64,000 nucleotides of DNA from Eubacteriales bacterium (lineage in GTDB: Bacteria > Bacillota > Clostridia > Lachnospirales > Lachnospiraceae): the NCBI GenBank assembly GCA_030526265.1, contig JAUNDE010000005.1, forward strand, positions 1-64,000. Reading direction: 5' to 3'. Below are positions 63,801 to 64,000 of this stretch, one piece after another; the first letter of the stretch is position 1; every line of letters starts with the position of its first letter. Below the pieces are notes generated by a model, which was not told the origin of the DNA, did not search any database, and worked only from the letters and a program-made list of their open reading frames with translations. The translations under genes and the position numbers were made by a program.

Positions 63801-64000
63801 ATGGGAAAAGAAGAAAAAAACATATACACATTGCAGGGAGATGAGAACATTGGTGAAGTTAAGATCGCCGGTGAAGTTGTTGCTTCTATTGCTGCATATG
63901 CTGCAATGGATGTAAAAGGAGTATCTGCAGTGGGCAGCAATAAAACACAGGAATTGATCGGAAGACCTGCTGTAAAACACGCGACAAGAGGTGTGAAGAT
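63801..64000 (+). CDS. Asp23/Gls24-family protein, truncated by window end
   Basis: 66 codons are visible. The stretch GEVKIAGEVVASIAAYAAMDVKGVSAVG is the start of an Asp23 domain; these proteins localise at the membrane and respond to envelope stress. GGGAGG lies 9 bases before ATG 63801. A TATAAT (63745-63750) upstream suggests its own promoter. The C-terminus is outside the window. Confidence 0.85.
   Translation, partial: MGKEEKNIYTLQGDENIGEVKIAGEVVASIAAYAAMDVKGVSAVGSNKTQELIGRPAVKHATRGVK

Noticed and set aside
1..64000. CRISPR arrays, insertion sequences, rRNA operons, replication origin
   Set aside because: None seen on either strand; no regularly spaced repeats, transposases, or DnaA-box clusters by eye.

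Overview
The window is ordinary chromosomal DNA from a low-GC, spore-forming Firmicute, most likely a Lachnospiraceae-type gut Clostridium. The evidence is a complete spoIIIAA-AH operon, a GerA/SpoVAF-family germination protein, a dgt-dnaG-rpoD-trmK-nif3 run, a glutaminyl-tRNA synthetase, a long divergent PRPP synthetase and tRNA-Leu genes with an AAG anticodon. The genus cannot be settled by eye. I see no prophage, insertion sequence, integrase, CRISPR array or rRNA; codon use looks even throughout.

Layout. 1-8.1 kb: partial tRNA-Thr (minus), glnS, a MocR-type regulator, a small acidic membrane protein (minus), purA, a DUF1540 protein, and an AI-2E-family membrane protein overlapping metA. 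8.2-11.6 kb: a tryptophan T-box (specifier UGG) controlling a trpXYZ-type tryptophan ABC importer. 11.7-15.1 kb: dut, a solitary SpoVAF-like protein, pepT. 15.1-18.2 kb: a TPP riboswitch followed by a thiamine-binding protein and a ThiXYZ-type pyrimidine importer. 18.2-20.0 kb: an attenuator leader, infC (apparently starting at AUU), rpmI, rplT and two identical tRNA-Leu(AAG) genes, each with its own promoter and terminator. 20.1-22.7 kb: flavodiiron protein, YfcE phosphodiesterase and a Cof-type HAD phosphatase (minus).

23.0-26.5 kb: a SorC-type regulator, a glycerol-1-phosphate dehydrogenase homologue (AraM/EgsA), a NagD/AraL-type phosphatase and an RpiB-type isomerase, forming an operon of unknown substrate. 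26.6-33.8 kb: dgt, dnaG, rpoD, trmK, nif3-like, and a nucleoside kinase with a ThrRS-like N-terminus. 33.9-34.1 kb: a 172-bp structure with perfect 21-bp inverted ends between convergent genes. 34.1-38.7 kb: aroC (minus), an L,D-transpeptidase, tgt, yajC. 38.9-45.6 kb: leuB-ilvD-ilvB-serC-serA, an amino-acid operon without a nearby ilvN. 45.7-48.5 kb: a polysaccharide deacetylase with wall-binding repeats, and a prs homologue (minus). 48.5-56.6 kb: der-plsY-gpsA, then spoIIIAA-AH behind a terminator and a SigE-like promoter. 56.6-62.0 kb: a polyamine module, XRE-cupin regulator plus potABCD, with an enlarged PotA and a PotD carrying a C-terminal membrane segment. 62.1-64.0 kb: prfC and a truncated Asp23-family gene.

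The best candidates for something undescribed are the SorC/AraM/HAD/RpiB operon, the unusual PotA/PotD architecture, the 172-bp inverted structure, the dispersed repeat found at four places, and translation and aminoacylation oddities (AUU start of infC, A34 tRNA-Leu pair, a GlnRS with a degenerate KMSKS motif). Everything is read by eye; family names come from recognised motifs, not searches.
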